This document shows, in pieces, positions 7,159-16,346 of a stretch of DNA of 42,538 bases. Every line of letters begins with the position of its first letter. Position 1 is the stretch's first letter. Position numbers and translations under genes: made by a program. Source of the DNA: Desulfobacterales bacterium (lineage in GTDB: Bacteria > Desulfobacterota > Desulfobacteria > Desulfobacterales > SURF-7); NCBI GenBank assembly GCA_028277765.1, contig JANQFQ010000055.1:1-42538 (forward strand), in the 5' to 3' direction. A model generated the notes under the pieces. The model searched no databases, was not told where the DNA came from, and was given only the letters and a program-made list of their open reading frames with translations.

Positions 7159-8127
7159 TTACCCATACAGTTCTTTCTGTAGCTTTTCTATGTCAAGGGG
7201 TTCACCCTTGGACGGGTCAAGTTCAAGGGTGATAGCACCTTCAGGACATACCCCTTCGCATCCACCACAGCCCATGCAGTTGTCAACATTAATGACAGGG
7301 TGGCCGTTGTCTTCATCCATTGTCAGGCAGTTGAAGTTATTCAGGTCAACGCATGATCCACAACCAGCGCATTTTTCTGTATCGATGGTTGCTATATATC
7401 CTGAGGGCACAAGGAAAACAAGATCCCCGCCTGCTTTTGCGCCTGGAATACCCCCGATCAGGTTCCACATTTTGACTCCCATACAGCAGCAGGAGCAGCA
7501 GTTGCAGACCGCCCAGAACCTGTTGGCCACTTCTTTTTTAAAATATGCGCAGTGCACGTCACCCCGTTTGTGTGATTCTTCAAGAACTTTTATTGCTTCA
7601 TCCTGATCAATGTGGCGGAACTTGGGGTTCAGTTCTGCGATAAAATCAGCTCCTGGATCGCCAACGATAAGACAGACCTCCATGGGGTATTCAAGGCATG
7701 GATTCTCAGAGTTAAGGCGGCATCCACAGGGACCAAGAGCGAGGGACTGCGGGTTTTCCAGAATAACGTCTTTTGCGACTTTCCATGGGACAACCTGCTC
7801 GGGCAGGGGGAGGTTCATATCCTCTTTCTGGGTTATCAATTTTAGGGCATCAAGAAATTTTACGACTTTTGCGTGATATACATCGGTTTCAGCGCCGCCT
7901 TGGGACATCTCGGCGATATAATTCGTGTAGACTTCCAGCATTTCAGCGATACCTTCATCAAGAGGACCAAGGTCTTCATGCACGATCTCTTTGTAAGGCA
8001 TGCCAAGGGACTTGCAGGCAATTGCGGCGAACCTGTTAATATATTTCAAATAAATATACCCGCCGTAAAAATCGTTTTTGTCTTTACTAGAAAAAGCCTT
8101 ATAAAATTTTTCGGTTGAATGATGCAT
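7159..8127 (-). CDS. Multi-cluster Fe-S (ferredoxin-type) protein of the CoA-dehydratase operon
   Basis: A 322-residue cysteine-rich protein. The C-terminus is a ferredoxin domain: CAGCGSC with Cys267 (253-267), then the complete CMGCGGCEGVCPEGAI (284-299). The first motif has an unusual spacing to its last Cys. The central region adds GPCGCR (134 and 136), Cys144, Cys152 and the dense CNCCSCCCMG (208-217), so further clusters are likely. The N-terminal 120 residues are helical with no recognised domain. The ATG follows AAGGA. It is the last gene of a four-gene operon with the activator and two dehydratase subunits, so the natural inference is that it passes low-potential electrons to the activator. 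It is far larger than the usual 80-100-residue ferredoxin of benzoyl-CoA reductase operons. Confidence 0.8.
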   Translation of the reverse strand: MHHSTEKFYKAFSSKDKNDFYGGYIYLKYINRFAAIACKSLGMPYKEIVHEDLGPLDEGIAEMLEVYTNYIAEMSQGGAETDVYHAKVVKFLDALKLITQKEDMNLPLPEQVVPWKVAKDVILENPQSLALGPCGCRLNSENPCLEYPMEVCLIVGDPGADFIAELNPKFRHIDQDEAIKVLEESHKRGDVHCAYFKKEVANRFWAVCNCCSCCCMGVKMWNLIGGIPGAKAGGDLVFLVPSGYIATIDTEKCAGCGSCVDLNNFNCLTMDEDNGHPVINVDNCMGCGGCEGVCPEGAITLELDPSKGEPLDIEKLQKELYG

Positions 8128-8137
8128 GGCTGTATCC

Positions 8138-9460
8138 TTATATAAAACCCATTCCCTGTAAGAACGTGGCGACTTTGTCCTTTACTTCATCTATGGACGT
8201 ATACCTCTTGTCAAAAAGGTCAAGACCGATATGCAGAAATGGGGTATCCATTTCACGGCACGCTTCCCGCATGATTCCTACTGTGGCAGCGCCATCTTTA
8301 TGGCCCATGTGGCCCGGCCAGATAACACAGTCGATATTGTAGTCCTTGATATTTTTCTTGATATCATAGGCGAAATTCTCCGCAGTACCGCGCGCCTGCC
8401 TGATCATGGGTGCGTCAACAAGGTTCCGTTTGGCGAGATCATGGTAGATGGTCTCTTCGCTGGATGTGTCGATCAGGGTATAAGGAAAGTTACCGAACAT
8501 GTCATTAACAAGGACAACTCCTAGTTCTTCTTCAAGCCACGGCATGAATTCAAATACCCATCCGTAAGGCATAATATCAAACCAGAAGATACGGCAATTT
8601 TCTTTCCATCCTTCAATATCCTGGGCGCCTTTTCCATCTTTTATCCGTTTTTCTGCAACCGTGATAAGTTTTTCAAACCACGCGACCGACTTGGGATCAC
8701 CTACGGTAAAACACTGGCTGATGGCAAAGCACTGGGCGCCGCCAACTTCCCAGCCGTGGGGGCAGGGTTTGTGCCTTCTCAGTTCCATATACTCCTGCCA
8801 TATAGTGTATACCTGGTTGGACCTTTCACAGACTTCTACCAGCTTGTCCATATCACGTTTTCTACCTGTGTGGGTTTCGATGAATTTTGTCATTTCCTTG
8901 AGCTCTTCTGCAAAATAGTTTACAGCACGCTCATCAGATGTATACGGCGGATCACAGCTGTATATCGGCACATTTGTCCAGTTGCTGTTGTGCATGAGAA
9001 CCTGATGCAACATGGGCGCCCCATCACACGGATACAGCAGTCCCAGACAGCATGTTGGGATCGGCATCATATTATTTTCAATGTAGTAGATAGGAAGCCT
9101 GATGGCCGTGCACATGTCTCCTAGCAGCCCCATCTCTTCCGCGCCTTCAATATCGTCAAGAATATACGGCGCTGAAGCTGCGAGAAAGGGTGTCTCAAGG
9201 ACCATCATCCAGGGAAGGTCCATGGAAGTGAACAGTTCAGGTGCATTGCAAAAATAGCCCCCGATAAATGGTTCGTCATTATAGGCAGCATCAATAACTT
9301 TCTGCTTGGCGTTTAGAAGTATTTCAAGAAGCATGGCATTGAGTTCAAATTCTTCACCGGGCATCTGTCTGGTTGCTTCAAGGTTGTCATTAAACCAGTC
9401 ACGTTCAACCTTGAATCTTTCCAGTGATTTATCGAGTATCTCTTTTGTTAATCTGGGCAT
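8138..9460 (-). CDS. 2-hydroxyacyl-CoA dehydratase / benzoyl-CoA reductase B-type subunit
   Basis: A 440-residue subunit of the HgdA/HgdB-BcrB/BcrC superfamily, whose members carry a [4Fe-4S] cluster and perform one-electron (ketyl-radical or Birch-type) chemistry on acyl-CoA thioesters. The frame is open to 9532, but the ATG at 9460 (MPRLTKEILDKS) is preceded by GAGGAGGATATAAA, whereas an upstream start would overlap the previous gene by 59 bases. Candidate cluster cysteines are Cys117 (GDMCTAIR), Cys137/138 (PIPTCCLG) and Cys145 (YPCDG); further family-like segments are CPHGWEVGGAQCFAIS and CVIWPGHMGHKDGAATVGIM. It sits between the C-type subunit and the Fe-S protein. Its length fits BcrB/BzdO-like subunits; the true substrate (aromatic or 2-hydroxy acyl-CoA) cannot be told. 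Confidence 0.85.
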   Translation of the reverse strand: MPRLTKEILDKSLERFKVERDWFNDNLEATRQMPGEEFELNAMLLEILLNAKQKVIDAAYNDEPFIGGYFCNAPELFTSMDLPWMMVLETPFLAASAPYILDDIEGAEEMGLLGDMCTAIRLPIYYIENNMMPIPTCCLGLLYPCDGAPMLHQVLMHNSNWTNVPIYSCDPPYTSDERAVNYFAEELKEMTKFIETHTGRKRDMDKLVEVCERSNQVYTIWQEYMELRRHKPCPHGWEVGGAQCFAISQCFTVGDPKSVAWFEKLITVAEKRIKDGKGAQDIEGWKENCRIFWFDIMPYGWVFEFMPWLEEELGVVLVNDMFGNFPYTLIDTSSEETIYHDLAKRNLVDAPMIRQARGTAENFAYDIKKNIKDYNIDCVIWPGHMGHKDGAATVGIMREACREMDTPFLHIGLDLFDKRYTSIDEVKDKVATFLQGMGFI

Positions 9461-9473
9461 TTTATATCCTCCT

Positions 9474-10637
9474 CTATGATTCCATGGTTTCCAGAAATGC
9501 CTGAACTCTGGTTTTGATCTGTCCTTTGCCACTTAGAACATATTCACGGTCAAGGGCGAGAAAGGGTACCCCCACGTTATGTTCCTTCAGGTCAAACTTC
9601 GTCATGTAATGTTCCACAAGCCAGCTGTCACAGTACAGTAGCCGCTCACCAATAATACCGTCCACATTGAATTCCTTTGCAAGATCCCGGGTAAATTTCA
9701 TCCTCTCGGGCTGGCTGCCGTATGTTCGCGGGCATGTCGGACGTTCATAAATATAATACCTTGCCAGCGCCCGAACAGGATCTTTCACTTCTTCGTCAAC
9801 ATTTACCCAGAACAGTCTTGAGCCAAAGCAGTTTGAGTCGGTGACCACAAGCCCTCCCTGATCTTCGATAACATTGACATATTCTGGGTCATCGAGTTCA
9901 CCGCCGACAATCATGATGCGGGCTTTATAGCCTGTATTCCCTTCAGCATCCTTAAGGTCATCAATCAGCTGCCGCATCAGCTCAATATATCTTTCCTTTG
10001 GCATCGCTGTCCCGGCTACAATCGCCACAAGCGTTTCAGCCCCTGTTATAGGCGGGTTGTCAGCTTTTCTGAGCTCATACAGTTCTTTTTGAACTGAGCG
10101 CGCCTGATTATTCAGCTTTATGGCTTCCCTGATCTTATCGTCTGTAATTTCAACACCAGTGTGTTTTGCAAGCTGGTCCCTCAAGATATTAATTTCATCA
10201 TAATACCAGTCCACCTGGCGTTCTCCGCATTTTCTGGGAAGGCTCATTACTGTTTCAAATGTGGTTTCATTTATATCTTTTGCGTAACGGACCCAGTTAT
10301 CATAAATCCGGCGGACATGATCACATGCGTTTATACAAAGAAGCGCGTCAAGAAACTTGAACTCGCCTTTAAGCGCCTGGTTCATTACATGGCGGGGGAA
10401 GGAACAGTTTATGGGGCTGAAATAAGCGTCAGCCAGTTCCGTGTCAGTGCTCCCAGTGCCTCTCATGCGGAAAGGCATGTAGCCTGCGGCCATGATGATC
10501 TCTTCAGGCACAGTTGAGCAGAAGTGCCCTGCTACCTTACCGCCTTTGTCAAGCCATGTCTGTATTTCATAATTCATAAGGCTTCCGCTGACGTCAATAA
10601 ATGTCTGAAACGCTTCTGATTGTATCTTCGTTTCCAA
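9474..10637 (-). CDS. 2-hydroxyacyl-CoA dehydratase / benzoyl-CoA reductase C-type subunit
   Basis: A 387-residue partner of the preceding subunit type. Family landmarks are AGYMPFRMRGTGSTDTELAD (51-70), INCSFPRHVMNQALKG (76-91) and ACDHVRRIYDNW (104-115), which I recall from BcrC/BzdN-like proteins. Three cysteines suit the cluster: Cys40 (GHFCSTVPEE), Cys78 and Cys105. The start is TTG with a strong AGGAGG seven bases before it. The stop lies 13 bases before the ATG of the B-type subunit, so translation is probably coupled. Presence of two distinct subunits argues against the single-subunit double-cubane protein family. Most likely it forms a heterodimer that reduces or dehydrates an acyl-CoA. 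Confidence 0.87.
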   Translation of the reverse strand: METKIQSEAFQTFIDVSGSLMNYEIQTWLDKGGKVAGHFCSTVPEEIIMAAGYMPFRMRGTGSTDTELADAYFSPINCSFPRHVMNQALKGEFKFLDALLCINACDHVRRIYDNWVRYAKDINETTFETVMSLPRKCGERQVDWYYDEINILRDQLAKHTGVEITDDKIREAIKLNNQARSVQKELYELRKADNPPITGAETLVAIVAGTAMPKERYIELMRQLIDDLKDAEGNTGYKARIMIVGGELDDPEYVNVIEDQGGLVVTDSNCFGSRLFWVNVDEEVKDPVRALARYYIYERPTCPRTYGSQPERMKFTRDLAKEFNVDGIIGERLLYCDSWLVEHYMTKFDLKEHNVGVPFLALDREYVLSGKGQIKTRVQAFLETMES

Positions 10638-10682
10638 TGTTGCTTCCTCCTTTTATGAATATTTAATGATTATCTTAACAAC

Positions 10683-11465
10683 TTATTTGCTCAATTTTTC
10701 CGAAGCAAGAACTGCCGCACCAATGGCACCGGCAAGCTGAGGATCGAGTGGAAGCCGTTTCACCGAGACTTCCAGCTTTTCTGCCAGAGATTTTGCCAGG
10801 CCGTCATTTTTGGAACAACCGCCTGTAAGGGCAAGATCTTCAACCAGACCGACTCTTCTTACCATTGAACTCAATCTTGCCGCAACAGAATTATTAATTC
10901 CAGCAATAATATTTTTTAAATCATTCCCTTCATTAACAAGAGTTACGACTTCTGATTCCGCAAATACGCTGCACTGGTTGGAAATTGCATGCGGTTCTTT
11001 TCCCTGGTTATCAAGGGATGACAAGCCCCCAAGTCCACAGTCCAGTGCGCGGGCCATCGCCTCGAAGAATTTGCCTGTTCCTGCGGCACAGCGGTCATTC
11101 ATTGTGAACTCATTTACGGTTCCTTTACCGGACACTGAAATCACTTTGCAGTCCTGGCCGCCGATATCAACAACTGTTCTGATGGAGGGTTCCATCCAGT
11201 GAGCGCCTTTGGCATGGCATGATATCTCTGAAATATTCTCTTCCGCAAATGGTACTTGCAGTCTACCGTACCCAGTACCGATAATCTTTTCAAGATCATC
11301 TATTGTAGACAGGCCTGCCTCCTTTATAGCTTCATCCATAGCAATGCGGGCTGTTTTTCCAGGACTGGTTGTTGATTTAATTATATGACTAGATACAATA
11401 TCTCCATCTATCATCACTACTGCTTTGCCGGTTGTAGAACCGATATCGCAACCACCAACAATCAT
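10683..11465 (-). CDS. 2-hydroxyacyl-CoA dehydratase activator (ASKHA ATPase, HgdC/BcrA-D type)
   Basis: This ATPase uses two ATP per electron to drive a low-potential electron from ferredoxin into the dehydratase/reductase. Seen: the ASKHA phosphate-1 loop CDIGSTTGKAVV (6-17), VDIGGQDCKVI (99-109), and both cysteines that hold the shared [4Fe-4S] cluster of the homodimer, Cys126 in NDRCAAGTGKF and Cys165 in SNQCSVFAESEVV. These sit almost exactly where HgdC has Cys127 and Cys166. The GGCSKNDGL segment and LAGAIGAAVLA close the fold. Two ATGs are in frame (11471 and 11465); the second has a proper distance to AGGAGGA, giving 260 residues, so I chose it. It is the first gene of the operon. Only one activator gene is present, unlike the two ATPase subunits of classical BcrABCD. 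Confidence 0.93.
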   Translation of the reverse strand: MIVGGCDIGSTTGKAVVMIDGDIVSSHIIKSTTSPGKTARIAMDEAIKEAGLSTIDDLEKIIGTGYGRLQVPFAEENISEISCHAKGAHWMEPSIRTVVDIGGQDCKVISVSGKGTVNEFTMNDRCAAGTGKFFEAMARALDCGLGGLSSLDNQGKEPHAISNQCSVFAESEVVTLVNEGNDLKNIIAGINNSVAARLSSMVRRVGLVEDLALTGGCSKNDGLAKSLAEKLEVSVKRLPLDPQLAGAIGAAVLASEKLSK

Positions 11466-11568
11466 AATCATTCCTCCTAAATATTTATAAAGTGTGTTTC
11501 AGCATGTAACTTTTTACACCAAAGCTCATGGTAGTTATACTTTCCTCCCTCAGGGGAGGATTAGTTTA

Positions 11569-13848
11569 CTATGTCGCTGTTAACAGTATGCCTGGTTCAA
11601 CTTCTGCTTCCAGACTTAACAATATCAGTTTAAATCCGTCCAACTTGGACTTGTCTATCAGGAAATCATCATCTTCTTCAATGTCTTCTCCAACCTTGTC
11701 CTCAATAATACTAATCGCCTGGTCCAGAAACCTGATATATCTTTCAGGGGAATGAATTCTGCCGTAGCAGCTCAATATTACATATACTCCGATTCTCTCT
11801 TTTATGAGTTTCTCCGCTTCTGTTCGGCCCTGCTCAAGCAGGGATAAGACCGTTTTTACCAGTCGGACGGTTATATAAGGTGTAAAATCGAATACCATTG
11901 AAGCGAATGTAAACTGGGTGTTCGGAAATGTTATCCGGAAAAGAGCTGAATTTTCATAATTGTGAAACAATGCAAGAATTTGTGTTAAAAACAGGTTGAC
12001 CTGCCGTGCGGCCAGAATATCATCCGGCACATCTGAATCAATTGTGCCAGTAAAGGGAAGGTCTGTCCATCCCAGAAAAGTAATAAATTCAGTGCCGGCA
12101 GTTTCATAGATATTATTTGTGTCAATAAGGGCTTTTTCTGATGAATAGAGGCTCTGATCGTTTTCCAGCATTTTTTTAAAACAGTAAATATGCATCTGGA
12201 GAAAATTGCACCGGTTGCCTATTCCCGGGGAAGAGAAGACCGTCCCTTTTCTGAAAAGCTTGTCCGCCTCATTAAGATTATAAAAAACATTCTTTAAGGT
12301 AATCTTTTCATTATCTGCTGCTGTAATTCTTCCGCTTTTAAGTATTGAAAAGATGCGGAGCGCCCCCATGTAATAGACCTGGCCAAACTCACAGTAAAAC
12401 TCTTCATCTTCTATAAAACAGTTTTCAATAATCGATTCGCCTTCGTCGATAGCTCGCTGATGGAACAGTTCAAAAAGCGAAAACTCGGTCTGCTCCATGG
12501 CAAGATCCAGGAAGATTGACATCCTGTATGTTTTCGCAACCATGTGCCTGGGATTAGAGGCAAGGATTGTTGAGAGAATGACAAGGGCGGCCCGGAACAT
12601 GCGCCTGGCAACACAAACCTTTGCAATCTCAAGGATCAGCATATCATTTTTTGGGAATTTATGCATAATCGACAGGGCCTTAAAACTGACAGTGTCCCTG
12701 GCGTATGGGTAATAGAGTGCGTTGTTAAATTTAACATGTGTTTTCCTGGTTGTGGGGAGCATGTCATCTTCCAGTAGCCGCGGAACAAAATCATTATAAT
12801 AATATGTCCAGAAGCATTCCACATACCATACAGTGAGAATATTACCATTCACTGTTTTCAGCTCTTTGGGTGTCCTGTAAAAGATCACCCTGTTGTCAGC
12901 AAGCCTTGAACACAGGCGCACAAAGCTTGTCAGTCTTATCTCGGGATCATCCTGCAGCTTAACATCCAAGAGCACCTGGAGGGAAGCGTCAAGGTCTACG
13001 AAACGGCCCGCGTCTATGGCGATAACCAAGGCTTTCTGTTGGCTGCTGTAATCGGAAAGATAAAACCTGTTTAAAATCTGGTGCGCGATAAACATGCTGT
13101 CCCGGACAGCAACGTCATACAGCCGAGGTTCACCGGACGGCCCTTCTTTTTTGGGTATATTTAAAAAAACAGTGGTTGCGAAACACGTGATGTTCTTGAG
13201 ATCAACATGGTACAGTTTAAGGTCTGTGATGCATTTTGAAAGCTCTGTTTTAAGCCATTCAACAACATCAGTATCGATAATTTCACCCCTTCCTTCCAGT
13301 CTAAAGGCGATTCGGACACCTTCCTGTTCTTCTATTTTAAGTTCTTTTTCACGAATTCGGGGTATTTTTAGTATGGTTTTATAGTCCCAGCCAAGATAAG
13401 ACCTGTTCTCACCGATCCAGAAAGAGAGTATCCTGATGCAGTTCCGTTTTGCTGATGTATTAAGGTTGAAGTCGCGTTTCAGACGACTGAACATGGATCC
13501 CTGCACTTTTGCCATTTTGAATTTATTCGCGATAATGTTCAGTTCGTTTACCAGTGTGTTAACCGAGCCTTCCTTTGTGATCTCTTCAATCAGATCTTCA
13601 AATGAGAACCCTCTCTGAACAGCTGTGTCTTTGATACAGTCCTGATTTTTTTCAATAAAATCGACAAGTGATTTTTCGTCGGGTCTTTTTATCAGACCGT
13701 TGCTGTGGGCAAAGTTGATAAACTCTGGCAGGGCTTTTTGAGCGACTTCCTGATCATCCTGCTTAAAATCATAAAAGGCTTTTGGATTGGGAAAAATTCC
13801 CAGAAGCGCCATTTTGTATTTTAATTGCTCTTGTATAAGGTCAGCCAT
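11569..13848 (-). CDS. Large unrecognised helical protein
   Basis: A 759-residue (from ATG 13848) soluble-looking protein with no signal peptide or membrane helix. A TTG seven codons upstream is possible, but the ATG has AAGG at suitable distance. Residues 1-130 are helical and charged. Residues about 150-330 contain a beta-rich stretch (IAFRLEGRGEIIDTDVVEWL and FLNIPKKEGPSGEPRLYDVAV). Residues 400-620 are a run of amphipathic helices reading like TPR or HEAT repeats (FRAALVILSTILASNPRHMV). The acidic EDIEEDDDF stretch is near the end. I assign no family. It lies downstream of aroB on the same strand but about 280 bases away, and upstream of the activator operon, so it is probably its own unit. 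Confidence 0.75.
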   Translation of the reverse strand: MADLIQEQLKYKMALLGIFPNPKAFYDFKQDDQEVAQKALPEFINFAHSNGLIKRPDEKSLVDFIEKNQDCIKDTAVQRGFSFEDLIEEITKEGSVNTLVNELNIIANKFKMAKVQGSMFSRLKRDFNLNTSAKRNCIRILSFWIGENRSYLGWDYKTILKIPRIREKELKIEEQEGVRIAFRLEGRGEIIDTDVVEWLKTELSKCITDLKLYHVDLKNITCFATTVFLNIPKKEGPSGEPRLYDVAVRDSMFIAHQILNRFYLSDYSSQQKALVIAIDAGRFVDLDASLQVLLDVKLQDDPEIRLTSFVRLCSRLADNRVIFYRTPKELKTVNGNILTVWYVECFWTYYYNDFVPRLLEDDMLPTTRKTHVKFNNALYYPYARDTVSFKALSIMHKFPKNDMLILEIAKVCVARRMFRAALVILSTILASNPRHMVAKTYRMSIFLDLAMEQTEFSLFELFHQRAIDEGESIIENCFIEDEEFYCEFGQVYYMGALRIFSILKSGRITAADNEKITLKNVFYNLNEADKLFRKGTVFSSPGIGNRCNFLQMHIYCFKKMLENDQSLYSSEKALIDTNNIYETAGTEFITFLGWTDLPFTGTIDSDVPDDILAARQVNLFLTQILALFHNYENSALFRITFPNTQFTFASMVFDFTPYITVRLVKTVLSLLEQGRTEAEKLIKERIGVYVILSCYGRIHSPERYIRFLDQAISIIEDKVGEDIEEDDDFLIDKSKLDGFKLILLSLEAEVEPGILLTAT

Positions 13849-14107
13849 TTCAAAGCCTTGCGTCTGCAACTATTGTAAACATTTATTTCTTTCTGAAAAG
13901 TAGGCCTTTCTTTTGACATATAATATTAGAAAAGTCAAGCCATGTTTCCATTATTTTATCATTTTTACAAAATATCGCAATATAAAAATAACAAATTTTA
14001 GAATAAAATGCTTTTATTCTAAAATAACCTATGAATAGTTACCAAATGTTAAGGAAACCGCAAATATGATATGTAAAAGGTTTTGATGTTATCGCTGGCC
14101 ATTTGAG

Positions 14108-14124
14108 CCGGGAAAAAGTCCCGG
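14108..14124 (-). terminator. Hairpin after aroB
   Basis: A six-base-pair GC-rich stem (CCGGGA/TCCCGG) with a five-base loop, starting seven bases past the aroB stop. No U-run follows on the minus strand, so it is either a weak intrinsic terminator or a 3'-end stabiliser. Confidence 0.45.
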
Positions 14125-14130
14125 TTTGAA

Positions 14131-15159
14131 TTATAGATCGAATATGACGTTTTCTAGCTCATGTATGGATATTTTTTGTATGACTGCGTTACCAATACCA
14201 TCCAAAAGGATATAATCGATATCATTCCCTTCTCTTTTTTTATCTTTTTTGATGGCGTCAACCATCCTTTCTCTATCCGTTGTAAGGGTAGTAGGGAGCT
14301 TGAGACTCTTCAGGATAGCTACTATCCTTTTTACATCCCTGTCCGCAAGCATTCCTTTTATTAAAGAAAGCTTTGCAGCAACGACCATGCCCACACTGAT
14401 GGCTTCTCCATGAAGGAGTTCTGAGGTGGTTTTTTCAATGGCATGACCAAATGTGTGACCGAAGTTCAGTTTTTTACGTTCACCCTGTTCTTTCTCATCC
14501 ATATTGACAATGTTCGACTTGATAACAATAGAATCATATACCAAGCAGCTGATAACCTCTTTGTCAAGGGAAAGGGCTTTCTGGCTGTTATCCTCAATAT
14601 ATTCACACATGTCATTGCTTCCGATAAAAGCATGTTTTGCTATCTCTCCAAAACCGCATAATATTTCTCTGTTTGGAAGCGTATTTAAGAGTGTCATGTC
14701 GCAGATAACAAATTCAGGCTGGTTAAACGTTCCTATCATGTTCTTGTAACCATGAAAATTCACGCCGTTTTTTCCTCCCACACTGGCATCCACCTGTGAC
14801 AGGAGTGTTGTGGAAACAAAACCGAATCTGAGCCCGCGCATAAAGGTAGATGCGGCAAATCCTGCAATGTCGCAGACAATACCACCGCCTATGCCGACGA
14901 TAAAAGCAGAACGGTCTGCCTCGTAATTTACAAGCTGTTCATATATTGACCTGATGGTCTTGAGGTTTTTATTTTTTTCTCCTGTCGCTATCTCTATGCA
15001 GTTCGATTTTGGAAAATCTTTTTTGTAGAGTTTTGCAACATTAGTATCCGTTATTATTATCAATTTTTCTGAAGGGATATATTTTTTCAGGTTGTGGAGT
15101 CTTTCTCCTACAAGAATTTGTGAACGGCCTGTGGTTCCATTAATTTCAAGGGTTTTCAT
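14131..15159 (-). CDS. aroB: 3-Dehydroquinate synthase (sugar-phosphate cyclase family)
   Basis: A 342-residue NAD- and metal-dependent cyclase that converts DAHP to 3-dehydroquinate in the shikimate pathway. Visible landmarks: GIGGGIVCDIAGFAASTFMR, STTLLSQVDASVGGKNGVN, the metal-ligand segments GFGEIAKHAF and LNFGHTFGHAIE, then LHGEAISVGM, and the C-terminal KKDKKREGNDIDYILLDGIG, which is the DHQS-type signature. It is slightly shorter than typical AroB (about 350-360). GGGAG precedes the ATG. No other aro gene is adjacent; instead it is divergent from a DRE-TIM aldolase. A housekeeping role is the simplest reading, but a second cyclase in a specialised sugar pathway cannot be ruled out. Confidence 0.9.
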   Translation of the reverse strand: MKTLEINGTTGRSQILVGERLHNLKKYIPSEKLIIITDTNVAKLYKKDFPKSNCIEIATGEKNKNLKTIRSIYEQLVNYEADRSAFIVGIGGGIVCDIAGFAASTFMRGLRFGFVSTTLLSQVDASVGGKNGVNFHGYKNMIGTFNQPEFVICDMTLLNTLPNREILCGFGEIAKHAFIGSNDMCEYIEDNSQKALSLDKEVISCLVYDSIVIKSNIVNMDEKEQGERKKLNFGHTFGHAIEKTTSELLHGEAISVGMVVAAKLSLIKGMLADRDVKRIVAILKSLKLPTTLTTDRERMVDAIKKDKKREGNDIDYILLDGIGNAVIQKISIHELENVIFDL

Positions 15160-15392
15160 TCATCGGCTCCCGGCAGTTAAAAATGATTTAAAAACAATAT
15201 TTAAAACGGAATGAATGATTTTTCAACAGGAAAAGCAGGTAAAACTTGATATTTATTTAAATTTCTGCTAATCAGATGCACTTTGTTTGTTACGTCGTAC
15301 CAAAAAATAAAACATTGATTTTTTTATAAAAGACAATTTTTTAAACAACTACGGGTGATTGTGCCCGCGGAATATTAACATAAGGAGTAAAT

Positions 15393-16340
15393 ATGTATAG
15401 ACCTGAAATAAAAGTGCTTGATTGTTCGATACGCGATGGCGGCCTAATGAATAATCATCAGTTTAGTCTTGATCTTGTAAGAAAGGTATATAAGGCCTTA
15501 TCAGAGGCAGGTGTAGATTATATTGAGCTTGGTTATAGAAATTCAAAAAAGATGTTTTCAGCTGATGAATACGGCCCGTGGAAATTTTGCACTGATGAAG
15601 ATATTTACAGGGCTATCGACGGTATAGAATCTAACTCTAAGATTTCTGTTATGGCAGACGTAGGCAGGGTTGATATGGAGGACATCAAGCCTGCGTCAGA
15701 GAGCCCCATAGATATGATCCGGACAGCCGTATATGTAAAGGATATTGATAAAGCGATTGCTATGACCAATACGTTTTCCGACCTGGGTTATGAGACGACA
15801 ATTAATATTATGGCGCTTTCCAGGGATCAGGGGTTTGAACTTGATGAGGCGCTTAACCAGATAGAAAATGAATGCCAGGCAGATGTTATCTATATTGTTG
15901 ACAGTTTTGGCTCCATGTACCAGGAGAGTGTGGCACACTTGGTGAAAAAATTTAAATCAGTTATCAAAACAAAAGAGTTAGGCTTTCATGGCCATAACAA
16001 TCAGCAGCTTGCCTTCAGCAATACCATAGAAGCTATCATTCATAATGCTAATTATCTTGATGGAACCATTTTTGGCATAGGGCGGGCAGCAGGGAACTGC
16101 ACCCTGGAACTGCTCATCGGTTTTTTAAAGAATCCCAAATATACCATCAGGCCAATTCTTGATCTAATAGCAGAAGACTTTATCCCGATGCAGAGAGATC
16201 TTGAGTGGGGTTACATGATACCTTACGCTATGACCGGAATGACGAATAACCATCCAAGGGCTGCAATGCAGTTTCTTAAAACCGAAGAGAGGGATAAATA
16301 CTCAGCTTTTTATGATGAGATATATACTAAGATGGATTAG
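15393..16340 (+). CDS. DRE-TIM metallo-lyase-family aldolase (HMGL/4-hydroxy-2-oxovalerate aldolase-like)
   Basis: A 315-residue TIM-barrel protein with the DRE-TIM metal-site signature. LDCSIRDGG (9-17) supplies Arg14 and Asp15, and GFHGHNNQ (197-204) supplies the two metal-ligand histidines His199 and His201. IGRAAGNCTLELLIG is the usual C-terminal barrel motif. Such enzymes make or break C-C bonds next to a carboxylate, commonly with pyruvate or acetyl-CoA. It lacks the C-terminal domain of 2-isopropylmalate synthase and the communication domain of DmpG, so it is a stand-alone catalytic domain. AAGGAG precedes the ATG. It is divergent from aroB and followed at 214 bases by a KDPG aldolase; the three may belong to one sugar-acid route. 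The substrate is unknown. Confidence 0.75.
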   Translation: MYRPEIKVLDCSIRDGGLMNNHQFSLDLVRKVYKALSEAGVDYIELGYRNSKKMFSADEYGPWKFCTDEDIYRAIDGIESNSKISVMADVGRVDMEDIKPASESPIDMIRTAVYVKDIDKAIAMTNTFSDLGYETTINIMALSRDQGFELDEALNQIENECQADVIYIVDSFGSMYQESVAHLVKKFKSVIKTKELGFHGHNNQQLAFSNTIEAIIHNANYLDGTIFGIGRAAGNCTLELLIGFLKNPKYTIRPILDLIAEDFIPMQRDLEWGYMIPYAMTGMTNNHPRAAMQFLKTEERDKYSAFYDEIYTKMD

Positions 16341-16346
16341 TGTATA

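Noticed and set aside
7159-11465. Double-cubane-cluster protein system
   Set aside because: Those systems have one catalytic subunit plus an activator; here two distinct catalytic subunits are present.
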